The notes: a model not told the origin generated them from the sequence alone. Shown: positions 1 through 6,026, numbered from the stretch's first letter. The stretch is DNA of 7,848 bases from an uncultured Oscillospiraceae bacterium (GCA_934635545.1 CAKTZN010000086.1:1-7848), one strand, 5' to 3'. Numbers and translations are program-made.

Positions 1-2240
1 TCCATGAAGTAGCCGAAATGGCAGGACTTCACCCGGTCGATGCGGCTGGCGGACATGGCGATGGAGTGGCCGTACAGGGAGCGCACCGCCTCGGGGGACA
101 GGCGGCCCCGCGTCATGTGCCGCGCCCGTTCCATGGCGGAGAGCGCCGGGGCGTACCGGGGACTCTGGGCGAAATAGCGCCACAGGGCCTCGTTCTCGCC
201 TGCGGCGCACAGTGCCGCGGCGGGCAGGGTCAGGCGATAGGCCCCGTCCTCCCGTTGGATCTTCGTTTGGGGGAACAGCCGGGTCAGCCGCTCCACCACG
301 AAGGAGGGCCGCAGCTCCGCGCCGGTCACGTCGGTGACGGGCCAGGAGACGTGGAGCCGCTCCGTGGGCTGGGCCAGGCAGGCGTAGATGTTCTGCAGCT
401 CGTTATCCAGGGCGTCAAAGGTGGCGTCGGACAGGGGGATATCCCGCTGTTGGAGGGCCTGGCGGTCGTCGCTGTCCAGCACGCCGCCGTCCCGGTCGAT
501 CTGGGGCAGCAGGTGGTCGTTGGCGCCCAGCAGGAACAGCACCCGCACCCGGTGGCGGTCGTTGCGAGTGATCTCGCTGACCTTTACCTGATCCAGCGTG
601 GCGGGGATGGTGCCCACGCTGTACTGGGTCAGCACCAGGCGCAGCAGCCGGGCGAACTCCTCGCCGTCCAGCTCGGCGTCCCCCAGGATCTCCACGAACT
701 GATCCAGCACATCGCAGAAGATCTGCCAGAGCTGGGCGTATTCCTCCGCCAACTGCATCTGGCCCGACGCCAGGAGCCGGTCGGCCTTGTCCCGCAGCGC
801 CTCCGGCACACCGGCGTCCGCCGCGAACTGATAGAGCGTCCGGGCCTTGTCCCGGGCGGCGGGCCGCTGCTTCAATCCCTGAGCCAGGGCCGAGAGGGGA
901 CGGCGCACCTTCTCCCGGATGCGGTTGATCTCATCCAATCGGGCGGCGCGCTGGTCGGTCATGTCCATGCCGTAGCCGTCGGGGTTCAGCGTCCAGGGGG
1001 TGTCCCGCAGCCACATGCTGCCCCGGATGTCCCAGCGGATGACGTAGTTTTCCAGCAGGTCGCACTCCGCCTCCGTGACGCCGGTCATGCCGGTCTTCAG
1101 ATAGCGGAACATATCCTCATACTCGAAGCCGCCGGTGACGGCGTCCACGGCGGACAGCAGCAGCGTCATCACGGGCTTCTCCAGAATGTCGCTGCGGCGG
1201 CTGATGTAGGCGGGGATGCCGTCACGCCGGAAGATGGACTCCAGCAGCGGCCCGTAGCTGTCCAGCGTGCGGCTGGCCACGGCCATGTCCCGGTAGCGAT
1301 AGCCCTGCTGGGCAAGGTGCCGGATCTGGGCGGAGACGTACTCCACCTCCGTATAGGCGGTGGCCGCCTGATAGAGGGCCACGGCGTCGGTGTCCCCCTC
1401 CCAGGGGGCGTCGCCGCCGAAGAAGTGGCGCTCCAGATGGCCCAGGGGGCTGTCGTCCCGGCGGGAGAGATAGGTGAGGCGGCATTCCACCCCCGCCTGG
1501 CGTGCCATGCGCACCAGCCGCTCCTTCTGGGCGGCGGCGTTCTGGAACTGACGGCCCGCCCGGTCCCCCAGCAGGGTAACGGTGACGCTGCGGCAGCGGC
1601 CCAGGGCGTGGGACAGCACGCTCTCCTCCTGTTTGTTGAAGAAGGAGAAGCCGTCCAGATACAGGTCCTTGCCGTCCAGATAGCCGGACTGGGGCAGGCT
1701 GTCGCAGAGCTTCTGCACGCGGGAGCGCATGTCGGTGCCGCCGGTGCGCAGCCGGGCGTCATAGGCGGCGAAGATCAGCGCCACGTCCCGCAGCTTGTCG
1801 CCCATGGCACCCTCCATGTCCGCCACATGGCGGTGCAGCGTCTCCGGCGCGATCTGATAGGCGTAGAATTCGTCGGCCAGGGTGGTGAGCTGGTGGAGAA
1901 AGGCCGAGCGCTGGGAGGGGCGGCCGAACACCTTCAACTGGGTGTGCAGCTCCTGTAAACAGCGGCGCATGGTCAGCAGCTTGCCGCCGTTGTCCAGCGT
2001 GACGGCGGCCAGGCCGCCGGTCTCGCCCAGTACGCGGGTGGCCAGGCTCTGGAAGGTCAGCACCTCGGCATTGCGGCTGGCGGTGGGGCCGCAGGCGCGG
2101 CACAGATCCAGCTCCGCCTCGTGGGACGTGTGTTCCGGCACCAGCAATATCTGGGGGCGGCTGTCCCGCTCCCGGTCGATGGTCTCCAGCACCTGGGCGG
2201 ATTTGCCGCTTCCCGCGCGGCCGATCCAGATGGACAGCAT
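1..2240 (-). CDS. addB: ATP-dependent helicase/deoxyribonuclease subunit B (AddB), N-terminal part, cut by window edge
   Basis: AddB pairs with AddA to unwind and resect double-strand breaks for RecA loading; it acts in the cytoplasm. The minus frame starting at 2240 stays open for 746 codons to the window edge. It opens MLSIWIGRAGSGKS, a Walker A motif at residues 7-14 at the extreme N terminus, as in AddB. Further family-like stretches are LLVPEHTSHEAE, VLTFQSLATRVL, LYLDGFSFFNKQE and VLFLLGANDHLLP. The visible part ends SRIDRVKSCHFGYFM; Cys740 there matches in context the first of the four AddB iron-sulfur cysteines. The other three and the nuclease motif would lie outside the window. The start is supported by AGGAGG eight bases upstream and a consensus promoter. 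In Firmicutes addA usually follows addB, which would place it left of the window. The family call is firm; only the C-terminal part is unseen. Confidence 0.95.
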   Translation of the reverse strand, partial: MLSIWIGRAGSGKSAQVLETIDRERDSRPQILLVPEHTSHEAELDLCRACGPTASRNAEVLTFQSLATRVLGETGGLAAVTLDNGGKLLTMRRCLQELHTQLKVFGRPSQRSAFLHQLTTLADEFYAYQIAPETLHRHVADMEGAMGDKLRDVALIFAAYDARLRTGGTDMRSRVQKLCDSLPQSGYLDGKDLYLDGFSFFNKQEESVLSHALGRCRSVTVTLLGDRAGRQFQNAAAQKERLVRMARQAGVECRLTYLSRRDDSPLGHLERHFFGGDAPWEGDTDAVALYQAATAYTEVEYVSAQIRHLAQQGYRYRDMAVASRTLDSYGPLLESIFRRDGIPAYISRRSDILEKPVMTLLLSAVDAVTGGFEYEDMFRYLKTGMTGVTEAECDLLENYVIRWDIRGSMWLRDTPWTLNPDGYGMDMTDQRAARLDEINRIREKVRRPLSALAQGLKQRPAARDKARTLYQFAADAGVPEALRDKADRLLASGQMQLAEEYAQLWQIFCDVLDQFVEILGDAELDGEEFARLLRLVLTQYSVGTIPATLDQVKVSEITRNDRHRVRVLFLLGANDHLLPQIDRDGGVLDSDDRQALQQRDIPLSDATFDALDNELQNIYACLAQPTERLHVSWPVTDVTGAELRPSFVVERLTRLFPQTKIQREDGAYRLTLPAAALCAAGENEALWRYFAQSPRYAPALSAMERARHMTRGRLSPEAVRSLYGHSIAMSASRIDRVKSCHFGYFM

Positions 2241-2280
2241 AGGCGCGTCCTCCTCTCGTTGGGATAGATATTCAAATGGT

Positions 2281-2309
2281 ATTATACCGTATTTCTCCGC
2301 AAATGGAAA
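2281..2309 (-). promoter_or_regulatory. Likely addB promoter
   Basis: Read on the minus strand, TTTCCA (2309-2304), a 17 nt spacer and a perfect TATAAT (2286-2281) precede addB. Transcription would begin near 2274, giving a leader of about 34 nt that contains the AGGAGG site. The -35 is weak (4 of 6) but the -10 is perfect and correctly placed. Confidence 0.7.
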
Positions 2310-2320
2310 GCGGCGGCGGG

Positions 2321-2349
2321 AAAATAAAAAACAGCCGATATTTCGGTTG
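2321..2349 (-). terminator. Intrinsic terminator on the minus strand, upstream of addB
   Basis: On the minus strand a 7 bp stem (arms 2349-2343 and 2338-2332, one G-T pair, loop AATA) is followed directly by TTTTTTATTTT. It would stop leftward transcripts coming from beneath the secreted-protein gene before they reach the addB promoter. The hairpin arm overlaps the -35 of the divergent plus-strand promoter at 2347. No gene on this strand to the right is evident, so the terminator may act as an insulator or be left from an earlier gene order. Confidence 0.55.
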
Positions 2350-2375
2350 CCAAACGGCGGGTATGCTGGTAGAAT
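2347..2375 (+). promoter_or_regulatory. SigmaA-type promoter of the first transglutaminase-like gene
   Basis: TTGCCA (2347-2352), a 17 nt spacer and TAGAAT (2370-2375), with a TG one base before the -10 (extended -10). The start would be near 2382, about 43 nt before the ATG. The promoter closely resembles the one at 3992-4020 that precedes the paralogous gene. Confidence 0.75.
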
Positions 2376-2424
2376 AGTGGTATCGGAACGACCGCGTTTT
2401 CGACACAGGGAAAGGAGACCGCAT

Positions 2425-3927
2425 ATGGAAAAGAGGAAGAGACTGGCCGCGCTGCTGTGCGCGGTGATCATGGCGCTGACGCTGCTGCCGGTGCAGACCT
2501 GGGCCGCCGGGGAGGGGGCACTGTATACCGCCCGGTACGACGCCGTTACCGGCCAGATGCGCCGGGAGAGGCTGCCGGAGGGCACGGTGCTGCAGCCGTT
2601 CCCTACGGATGAGGGGAACACGGCGCTGTTCGCCGATGGCGAGGAGGATACGGAGGTCACCATTGACCCCTATTTCCTGATCATCAACGAAAATTTGCCC
2701 CGCTACGGATTTGACATGCTGTCGCAGATGGAAAACGGCGAGGCGCTGACGAACCTTTATGGCCTTCTTGCGGCGCTGGCATTTGGCTACTACTACGACA
2801 ATACCTCCAGCGACCCCGGCTACTATGGTTTCCCCGAGGGCGTCACATACAGCATGGATGAGGCGTTTATGGTGACCCAGGCGTTTTACGCCGACTGGCC
2901 GGAGATCTTCTGGATGTGGCCCGGCTGCCTCTGCATGGAGAACGAGCCGGAGGTCTGCGTCGGCCTCGACATGGGCTATAACGATCACATCGGCGATTTG
3001 GAGCGGGAGCAGCAGTTGTTCCTCTCCGCCGCAGATTCCATCCTGGCCGGTATGCCCGACGACGGTACGGACTATGAAAAGGAGCTGTATCTCCACGACG
3101 CACTGGTCAAGCACGTTACCTATAACGACGACTACGTGGAGGAGCAGAACGCCTATTCCGCGCTGGTGAACGGAGAAGCCGTCTGCGCCGGTTATGCCTT
3201 CGCCCTGCAATACCTGCTGATGCGGGCCGGGATCGAGAGCTATTATGTGGTGGGCACCGCCGGGGAGGATGAGAACGGTGATCCTGTCGGCCACGCCTGG
3301 AACATCGCCAGGATCGGCGGCGCCTGGTACTATGTGGACGCCACATGGGACGACTATGATGATGACACGCCGTACCACGCCTATTTCAACATCACCACCG
3401 CCATGCTGGAGGCGGAGCATACTCTTGATGCGCCTCCGTACAACGTGACGCTGCCGGTGTGCACCGCCACAGACGCTTTTTATTACGCTGTCAACGGCAG
3501 CATGATCTCCATGTCGGACGAGGGCCTTGTGGAGAAGATCGCGGAGCTGTTGATGGAGAACGACTGCGCGGTGTGGCTGTATGTCACAGATGACGATCCG
3601 GCTCAGGCCGCGTGGACATGGTATATAGAGAATGAGGCTGCCGTTCTCAAGGCTCTGCGGGCAACCGGTGAATGCTCGCTGGAGGCGTTGGGCAACGAAG
3701 TCCTGCTGACCTTTGCCGGTGATTTTGATCCGCCTGCGCGCGGCAACGTGAACGGCGACAATAAGCTCAGCATCAGCGATGTGCAGCTTCTGTACACCTA
3801 TCTCACCACCGGCGCCTATGAGGGCGACATGATCGCATATTATTTCCGCAGCGCCGCGGACATGAACGGCGACGGGGCGATCGACGTATACGACCTGCAG
3901 TTGCTGTACGAAACGGTCAGCGGCTGA
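2425..3927 (+). CDS. Secreted transglutaminase-like protein with C-terminal dockerin-like repeats
   Basis: Encodes 500 residues. The ATG at 2425 is chosen because AAAGGAG lies just upstream and the promoter at 2347-2375 excludes longer in-frame starts. Residues 1-27 form a signal peptide: basic MEKRKR, a hydrophobic core, then TWA-A cleavage. A transglutaminase-like (papain-fold) domain covers roughly residues 205-330 with a complete triad: Cys254 in GEAVCAGYA, His290 in GHAWN and Asp305 in YVDATWDD. After about 110 residues of unrecognised sequence, residues 440-500 carry two calcium-loop repeats. In the second (DMNGDGAIDVYD) the ligands are D479, N481, D483, D487 and D490; the first is less canonical (N441, N443, D445, S449, D452). 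This is a type I dockerin-like layout. The enzyme class is protease, transglutaminase or amidase-like, with substrate unknown. It is presumably extracellular and attached to a cohesin partner, which is not in this window. It is monocistronic, closed by the terminator at 3951. Confidence 0.9.
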   Translation: MEKRKRLAALLCAVIMALTLLPVQTWAAGEGALYTARYDAVTGQMRRERLPEGTVLQPFPTDEGNTALFADGEEDTEVTIDPYFLIINENLPRYGFDMLSQMENGEALTNLYGLLAALAFGYYYDNTSSDPGYYGFPEGVTYSMDEAFMVTQAFYADWPEIFWMWPGCLCMENEPEVCVGLDMGYNDHIGDLEREQQLFLSAADSILAGMPDDGTDYEKELYLHDALVKHVTYNDDYVEEQNAYSALVNGEAVCAGYAFALQYLLMRAGIESYYVVGTAGEDENGDPVGHAWNIARIGGAWYYVDATWDDYDDDTPYHAYFNITTAMLEAEHTLDAPPYNVTLPVCTATDAFYYAVNGSMISMSDEGLVEKIAELLMENDCAVWLYVTDDDPAQAAWTWYIENEAAVLKALRATGECSLEALGNEVLLTFAGDFDPPARGNVNGDNKLSISDVQLLYTYLTTGAYEGDMIAYYFRSAADMNGDGAIDVYDLQLLYETVSG

Positions 3928-3950
3928 GGCGTCCATACAATACAATTATA

Positions 3951-3985
3951 AAAAGAGACCGGTGCAGCGCACCGGCCTCTTTTTT
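3951..3985 (+). terminator. Strong intrinsic terminator after the first transglutaminase-like gene
   Basis: The arms AAAAGAG-a-CCGGTGC and GCACCGG-c-CTCTTTT enclose an AGC loop, and a run of six T closes the hairpin. The matching A-rich 5' side makes it potentially bidirectional. It lies 24 nt past the stop codon and ends just before the promoter of the next gene, so the two paralogues are separate transcription units. Confidence 0.9.
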
Positions 3986-3991
3986 GCACTC

Positions 3992-4020
3992 TTGCCAAAT
4001 GTTCGGCGGGCTGGTACAAT
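3992..4020 (+). promoter_or_regulatory. SigmaA-type promoter of the second transglutaminase-like gene
   Basis: TTGCCA (3992-3997), a 17 nt spacer and TACAAT (4015-4020), with TG one base before the -10. Transcription would start near 4027, which rules out the in-frame ATG at 4021 and points to the ATG at 4060. TTGCCAA, a CGGCGGG block in the spacer and CTGGTA at the -10 are shared with the promoter at 2347-2375. Confidence 0.8.
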
Positions 4021-4059
4021 ATGGAAAAACGGAGCATCCGGAGAAAGGAGGCGGCGGCC

Positions 4060-5331
4060 ATGAGACAGATCCGGAGGATCCCAAAGCGGCTGGCAGCCCT
4101 GATCTGCGCGGCGGCGCTGGCCCTGGCGCTGCTGCCGGTGCAGGCCCAGGCCGCGGAGACGGCGGTCTATCCCGTGTCGGAGACGTGGGGCAACCCCCTG
4201 TACCCGTCGCTGGCGGCGGAGCGCGCCGGCAGCGGCACGGCGCTGCTGTCCGACGGCGGCATGCCCAGCTTTGACACGGCGGCCCAGGCGGCGGACTACA
4301 TCAACCGGCAGTTCAGGGCCCGGGAGAACATGGCCTTCTTCTACACCGGCTATCCGGCGGACGGCCCCTTCCTGGCGCTGACCGCCGATGAGGAGAGCGC
4401 CGCCTATGACGATGAGGAGCAGGAGCTGGTGAGCCATGGCGCGTCCCGGGCGGACATCCTGCAGCGGCGGCAGCTTATGAAGTATGTGCGCCGTCTGGTG
4501 ACGGAGGAGCTGCTGCCGGAGGTCTTCCGCTATGTGCCCGGCGACCCCACCGGCGGCGACTATATGCGCACCCAGTACCGGGACGTGACCTGCTCCGCCG
4601 CCTATGACGGCGGCATCCTGGGCGTGTCCGTCACCTTTACCTATTTCACCACGGCGGCCCAGGAGGCCGAGACCGACAAGGCGGCGGCAGAGCTGCTGGA
4701 CTATCTCCGGCTTGACGGCATGACCGGCTACGACCGGCTGACGGCCATCTACGACTGGATCTGCGCCCATGTGGCCTTTGACTACGCCCACCAGAAGGAC
4801 GAGACGTATCTGGCCCAGTACACCGCCTATGGCGCGCTGGTGGACAAGGCCGCCGTGGGGCAGGGCTATGCCGCGCTGCTGTACCGTCTGGCGCTGGCGG
4901 CGGGGCTGGACGCCCGGATCGTCACCGGCACCGCACGGGGCGCGGCCCACCACTGGTGCCTGCTGCGCATGGGGGAGCGCTGGTACTACGCCGACGCCGC
5001 CTGGGACGCGGGCTCTCAGGCCCGGACGTACTTCCTGCGGCCTGCGCTGACGTACCATGTGCCGGACGACGCGTCCCTGGCCATGGCGGCCCAGTATCCC
5101 CTGGCCGACAGCGCCTATCTGCTGACGCCGGGGGACGTGAACGGTGACGGCTTCGTGAACATCCAGGATGTGCAGGCGCTGTACGCGTATCTGACCCTTG
5201 ACCGGCGGCCCACCGGCAGCGGCGCCCTGTCGGCGGCGGACTTCCGCTCGGCAGCGGATGTGAACAACGACGGCGCCGCCGATGTGTACGACCTGCAGAG
5301 GCTGTATGAGATGGTCACCGGCCTGGGATGA
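4060..5331 (+). CDS. Secreted transglutaminase-like pseudoenzyme with C-terminal dockerin-like repeats
   Basis: Encodes 423 residues and is a paralogue of the upstream gene. The ATG at 4060 follows AAAGGAGG by eight bases; an ATG at 4021 lies before the expected transcript start. A signal peptide spans residues 1-31 (RRIPKR, hydrophobic core, AQA-A cleavage), with the LLPVQ segment shared with the paralogue. The transglutaminase-like domain is recognisable around residues 225-330, but the expected catalytic Cys is Gly267 (AVGQGYA against AVCAGYA in the paralogue). His297 (AHHW) and Asp312 (YADAAWD) remain. The domain leads almost directly into dockerin-like repeats at 358-423. Loop 1 is DVNGDGFVNIQD from D359 and loop 2 is DVNNDGAADVYD from D400. 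The long spacer before the dockerin of the paralogue is missing. With no nucleophile, a binding or structural role is more likely than catalysis. No intrinsic terminator with a T-run follows. Confidence 0.88.
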   Translation: MRQIRRIPKRLAALICAAALALALLPVQAQAAETAVYPVSETWGNPLYPSLAAERAGSGTALLSDGGMPSFDTAAQAADYINRQFRARENMAFFYTGYPADGPFLALTADEESAAYDDEEQELVSHGASRADILQRRQLMKYVRRLVTEELLPEVFRYVPGDPTGGDYMRTQYRDVTCSAAYDGGILGVSVTFTYFTTAAQEAETDKAAAELLDYLRLDGMTGYDRLTAIYDWICAHVAFDYAHQKDETYLAQYTAYGALVDKAAVGQGYAALLYRLALAAGLDARIVTGTARGAAHHWCLLRMGERWYYADAAWDAGSQARTYFLRPALTYHVPDDASLAMAAQYPLADSAYLLTPGDVNGDGFVNIQDVQALYAYLTLDRRPTGSGALSAADFRSAADVNNDGAADVYDLQRLYEMVTGLG

Positions 5332-5359
5332 GGGATAGAGTAAGGTTCGATAGAGCGTT

Positions 5360-5438
5360 GTAGGGGCGGACGACTCTGTCGGCCCTGACGATGGCCGCAG
5401 CATTTCCGATAGGGGCGGACAGGGTCGTCCGCCCCTAC
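5360..5438. repeat. GC-rich palindromic repeat element (REP/MITE-like)
   Basis: GTAGGGGCGGACGAC (5360-5374) is the exact reverse complement of 5424-5438. A second direct copy of the core, TAGGGGCGGAC (5410-5420), forms an 11 bp perfect hairpin with 5427-5437 around a 6 nt loop. The RNA could therefore fold in two mutually exclusive ways. There is no coding potential and no T-run, so it is not a standard terminator, though it could protect or end the upstream mRNA. It resembles dispersed intergenic palindromes, but copy number elsewhere cannot be seen here. Confidence 0.7.
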
Positions 5439-5493
5439 GGACGGGTACAAGGAACCGCTCACCCAATATCCGGACGATCCTTCCGCGTTTCGC

Positions 5494-5521
5494 TTGACAA
5501 TCCACGCAAAATGGGTATAAT
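5494..5521 (+). promoter_or_regulatory. Near-consensus sigmaA promoter firing toward the small antisense ORF
   Basis: A perfect TTGACA (5494-5499) and a perfect TATAAT (5516-5521) are separated by 16 nt. Transcription would start near 5528. No credible plus-strand gene follows before the hairpin at 5589-5618, so the product should be a short RNA. Confidence 0.8.
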
Positions 5522-5527
5522 AAAAGC

Positions 5528-5620
5528 AGGGGTATTACCGCAGAGCGGTTTAGCCCGGTCGAAAATTGAAGATTTTAGGAATTATCCGAAAACCGTCACT
5601 TGGCCGAGTGGCGGTTTTCC
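5528..5620 (+). ncRNA. Predicted short antisense RNA (candidate type I antitoxin)
   Basis: A product of roughly 90 nt is inferred between the near-consensus promoter at 5494-5521 and the hairpin at 5589-5618, which ends in TTTT. It holds no ORF with a ribosome site. Small internal stems are possible: ACCGC-AGA-GCGGT (5537-5549) and AAAAT with ATTTT (near 5562-5576). Its 3' end is complementary to the last codons, stop and terminator of the minus-strand small ORF, so it could base-pair with that mRNA. Ends are predicted, not measured. Confidence 0.5.
5589..5618. terminator. Bidirectional terminator hairpin shared by the antisense RNA and the small ORF
   Basis: AAAACCG (5589-5595) pairs with CGGTTTT (5612-5618) and CACT with AGTG; two T-G wobbles join the stem around a GGCC loop. 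Both strands show an A-run before and a four-T run after the stem. On the minus strand the TGA stop of the small ORF (5598-5596) lies in the second arm. The T-runs are short, so some read-through is possible in either direction. Confidence 0.75.
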
Positions 5621-5679
5621 CATTTTATCCGCAGTGTGAACACAAGTCCAAACAGATGGAATGTAATGGTAATAGGCAC
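5596..5679 (-). CDS. 27-residue hydrophobic peptide, candidate type I toxin
   Basis: The frame starts at GTG 5679 and ends with TGA at 5598-5596. The start is set by AAGGAGGTGAT (5693-5683), a full-length match to the 16S anti-SD, with AGGAGG seven bases from the GTG. An upstream in-frame ATG at 5778 lies before the predicted transcript start and is excluded. The peptide has a hydrophobic, strand-like segment (ITITFHLFGLVFTLRI, residues 3-18), then a polar basic tail (KWENRHSAK). Length and layout fit type I toxin or small membrane peptides, but the hydrophobic run is short for a transmembrane helix. From memory, unnamed gut-Firmicute peptides with a similar RHSAK ending exist; this could not be checked. 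It could instead be a leader peptide. Function is unproven. Confidence 0.6.
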   Translation of the reverse strand: MPITITFHLFGLVFTLRIKWENRHSAK

Positions 5680-5682
5680 GAT

Positions 5683-5704
5683 ATCACCTCCTTCCGGAGG
5701 AGAT
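5683..5704 (-). promoter_or_regulatory. Hairpin sequestering the Shine-Dalgarno of the small ORF
   Basis: In the minus-strand RNA, AUC-U-CCUCC pairs with GGAGG-U-GAU around a GGAA tetraloop: eight pairs with one U-U mismatch. The whole GGAGGUGAU ribosome site is inside the stem, three bases before the GUG. It would repress translation until refolding, processing or ribosome stand-by binding, as described for several type I toxin mRNAs. Confidence 0.65.
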
Positions 5705-5744
5705 CCGGGCCAACCGCCCCGCAATGTTATGTAATACCCTTGCC

Positions 5745-5760
5745 CAAGGCCAAAGCCTTG
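5745..5760 (-). other. 5' end hairpin of the small-ORF transcript
   Basis: CAAGGC and GCCTTG form a 6 bp stem around a 4 nt loop. It lies only a base or two after the predicted transcript start near 5762, so it would form at the extreme 5' end, where such stems usually stabilise RNAs. The leader between start and GTG is about 80 nt, long for so small an ORF. Confidence 0.5.
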
Positions 5761-5768
5761 TACGAACA

Positions 5769-5797
5769 ATCGTAGCATAGTCGCGGGGTTTTGTCAA
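5769..5797 (-). promoter_or_regulatory. Promoter of the small ORF
   Basis: On the minus strand a perfect TTGACA (5797-5792), a 17 nt spacer and TACGAT (5774-5769), with TG one base before the -10 (extended -10). The start would be near 5762. From here to 5918 on the plus strand nothing else is recognisable; the stretch is AT-rich non-coding DNA. Confidence 0.7.
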
Positions 5798-5918
5798 CGG
5801 AAACCGGCGGTATCCTCTCCGTACTTCTGCCTGGCGACAACTGTCCACACGACATTCGGCAAAATCAACAAACGGCAAACAAAAAACTGTCATAACCAAC
5901 GAAAATCAAAAAACCACA

Positions 5919-5947
5919 TTGACACACAGTGTGAAAGTTGCTAGTAT
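5919..5947 (+). promoter_or_regulatory. Promoter of the LacI-family regulator gene
   Basis: A perfect TTGACA (5919-5924), a 17 nt spacer and TAGTAT (5942-5947). The inverted repeat CACAC-A-GTGTG (5923-5933) lies on the -35 and spacer and may be a binding site. The start would be near 5954, leaving a leader of about 73 nt. Confidence 0.75.
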
Positions 5948-5963
5948 TAAGTCACTCAGAGCG

Positions 5964-5991
5964 TGAAAACGTTTCCGGAAACGGTACCGTT
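5964..5991 (+). promoter_or_regulatory. Overlapping palindromic operators, LacI/CcpA type
   Basis: Three sites overlap. TGAAAACGTTTCCG (5964-5977) matches the cre consensus TGWAANCGNTNWCA at 12 of 14 positions. CGTTTCCGGAAACG (5970-5983) and AACGGTACCGTT (5980-5991) are perfect palindromes. They begin about 10 nt after the predicted transcript start, so a bound LacI-family dimer would block elongation. Autoregulation by the gene at 6027 and catabolite control are both possible. Confidence 0.7.
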
Positions 5992-6026
5992 GTTTCGCCT
6001 GAGGAGCAACGACAGGGGGAGAGAGT

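Noticed and set aside
18..1958. Long plus-strand open frame opposite addB
   Set aside because: The minus frame reads a clear AddB protein throughout. The plus product is a Gly/Val/His/Gln-rich low-complexity shadow typical of GC-rich genes, with no ribosome site or family motif.
2272..3945. Long minus-strand open frame opposite the first transglutaminase-like gene
   Set aside because: The plus strand has promoter, ribosome site, signal peptide, catalytic triad and dockerin. The minus frame shows only shadow composition.
4021..4059. Upstream ATG extension of the second secreted protein
   Set aside because: It starts right after the -10 TACAAT, before the expected transcript start, and lacks a ribosome site. 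The ATG at 4060 has AAAGGAGG and a standard signal peptide.
3946..5505. Long minus-strand open frame opposite the second transglutaminase-like gene
   Set aside because: It runs through the palindromic repeat and the 3951 terminator and has no recognisable domain; it is an antisense shadow.
5391..5775. Plus-strand small open frames crossing the antisense RNA region
   Set aside because: They have no ribosome site, cross the hairpin at 5589-5618 and read unstructured sequence. The strong promoter is better explained by a non-coding RNA.
5680..5778. N-terminal extension of the 27-residue peptide to an ATG at 5778
   Set aside because: The extension would start upstream of the -10 at 5774-5769, and the perfect ribosome site sits inside it, directly before the GTG at 5679.
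5684..5899. 71-codon minus-strand open frame upstream of the small peptide
   Set aside because: It begins before the predicted minus promoter, has no ribosome site and encodes no recognisable protein.
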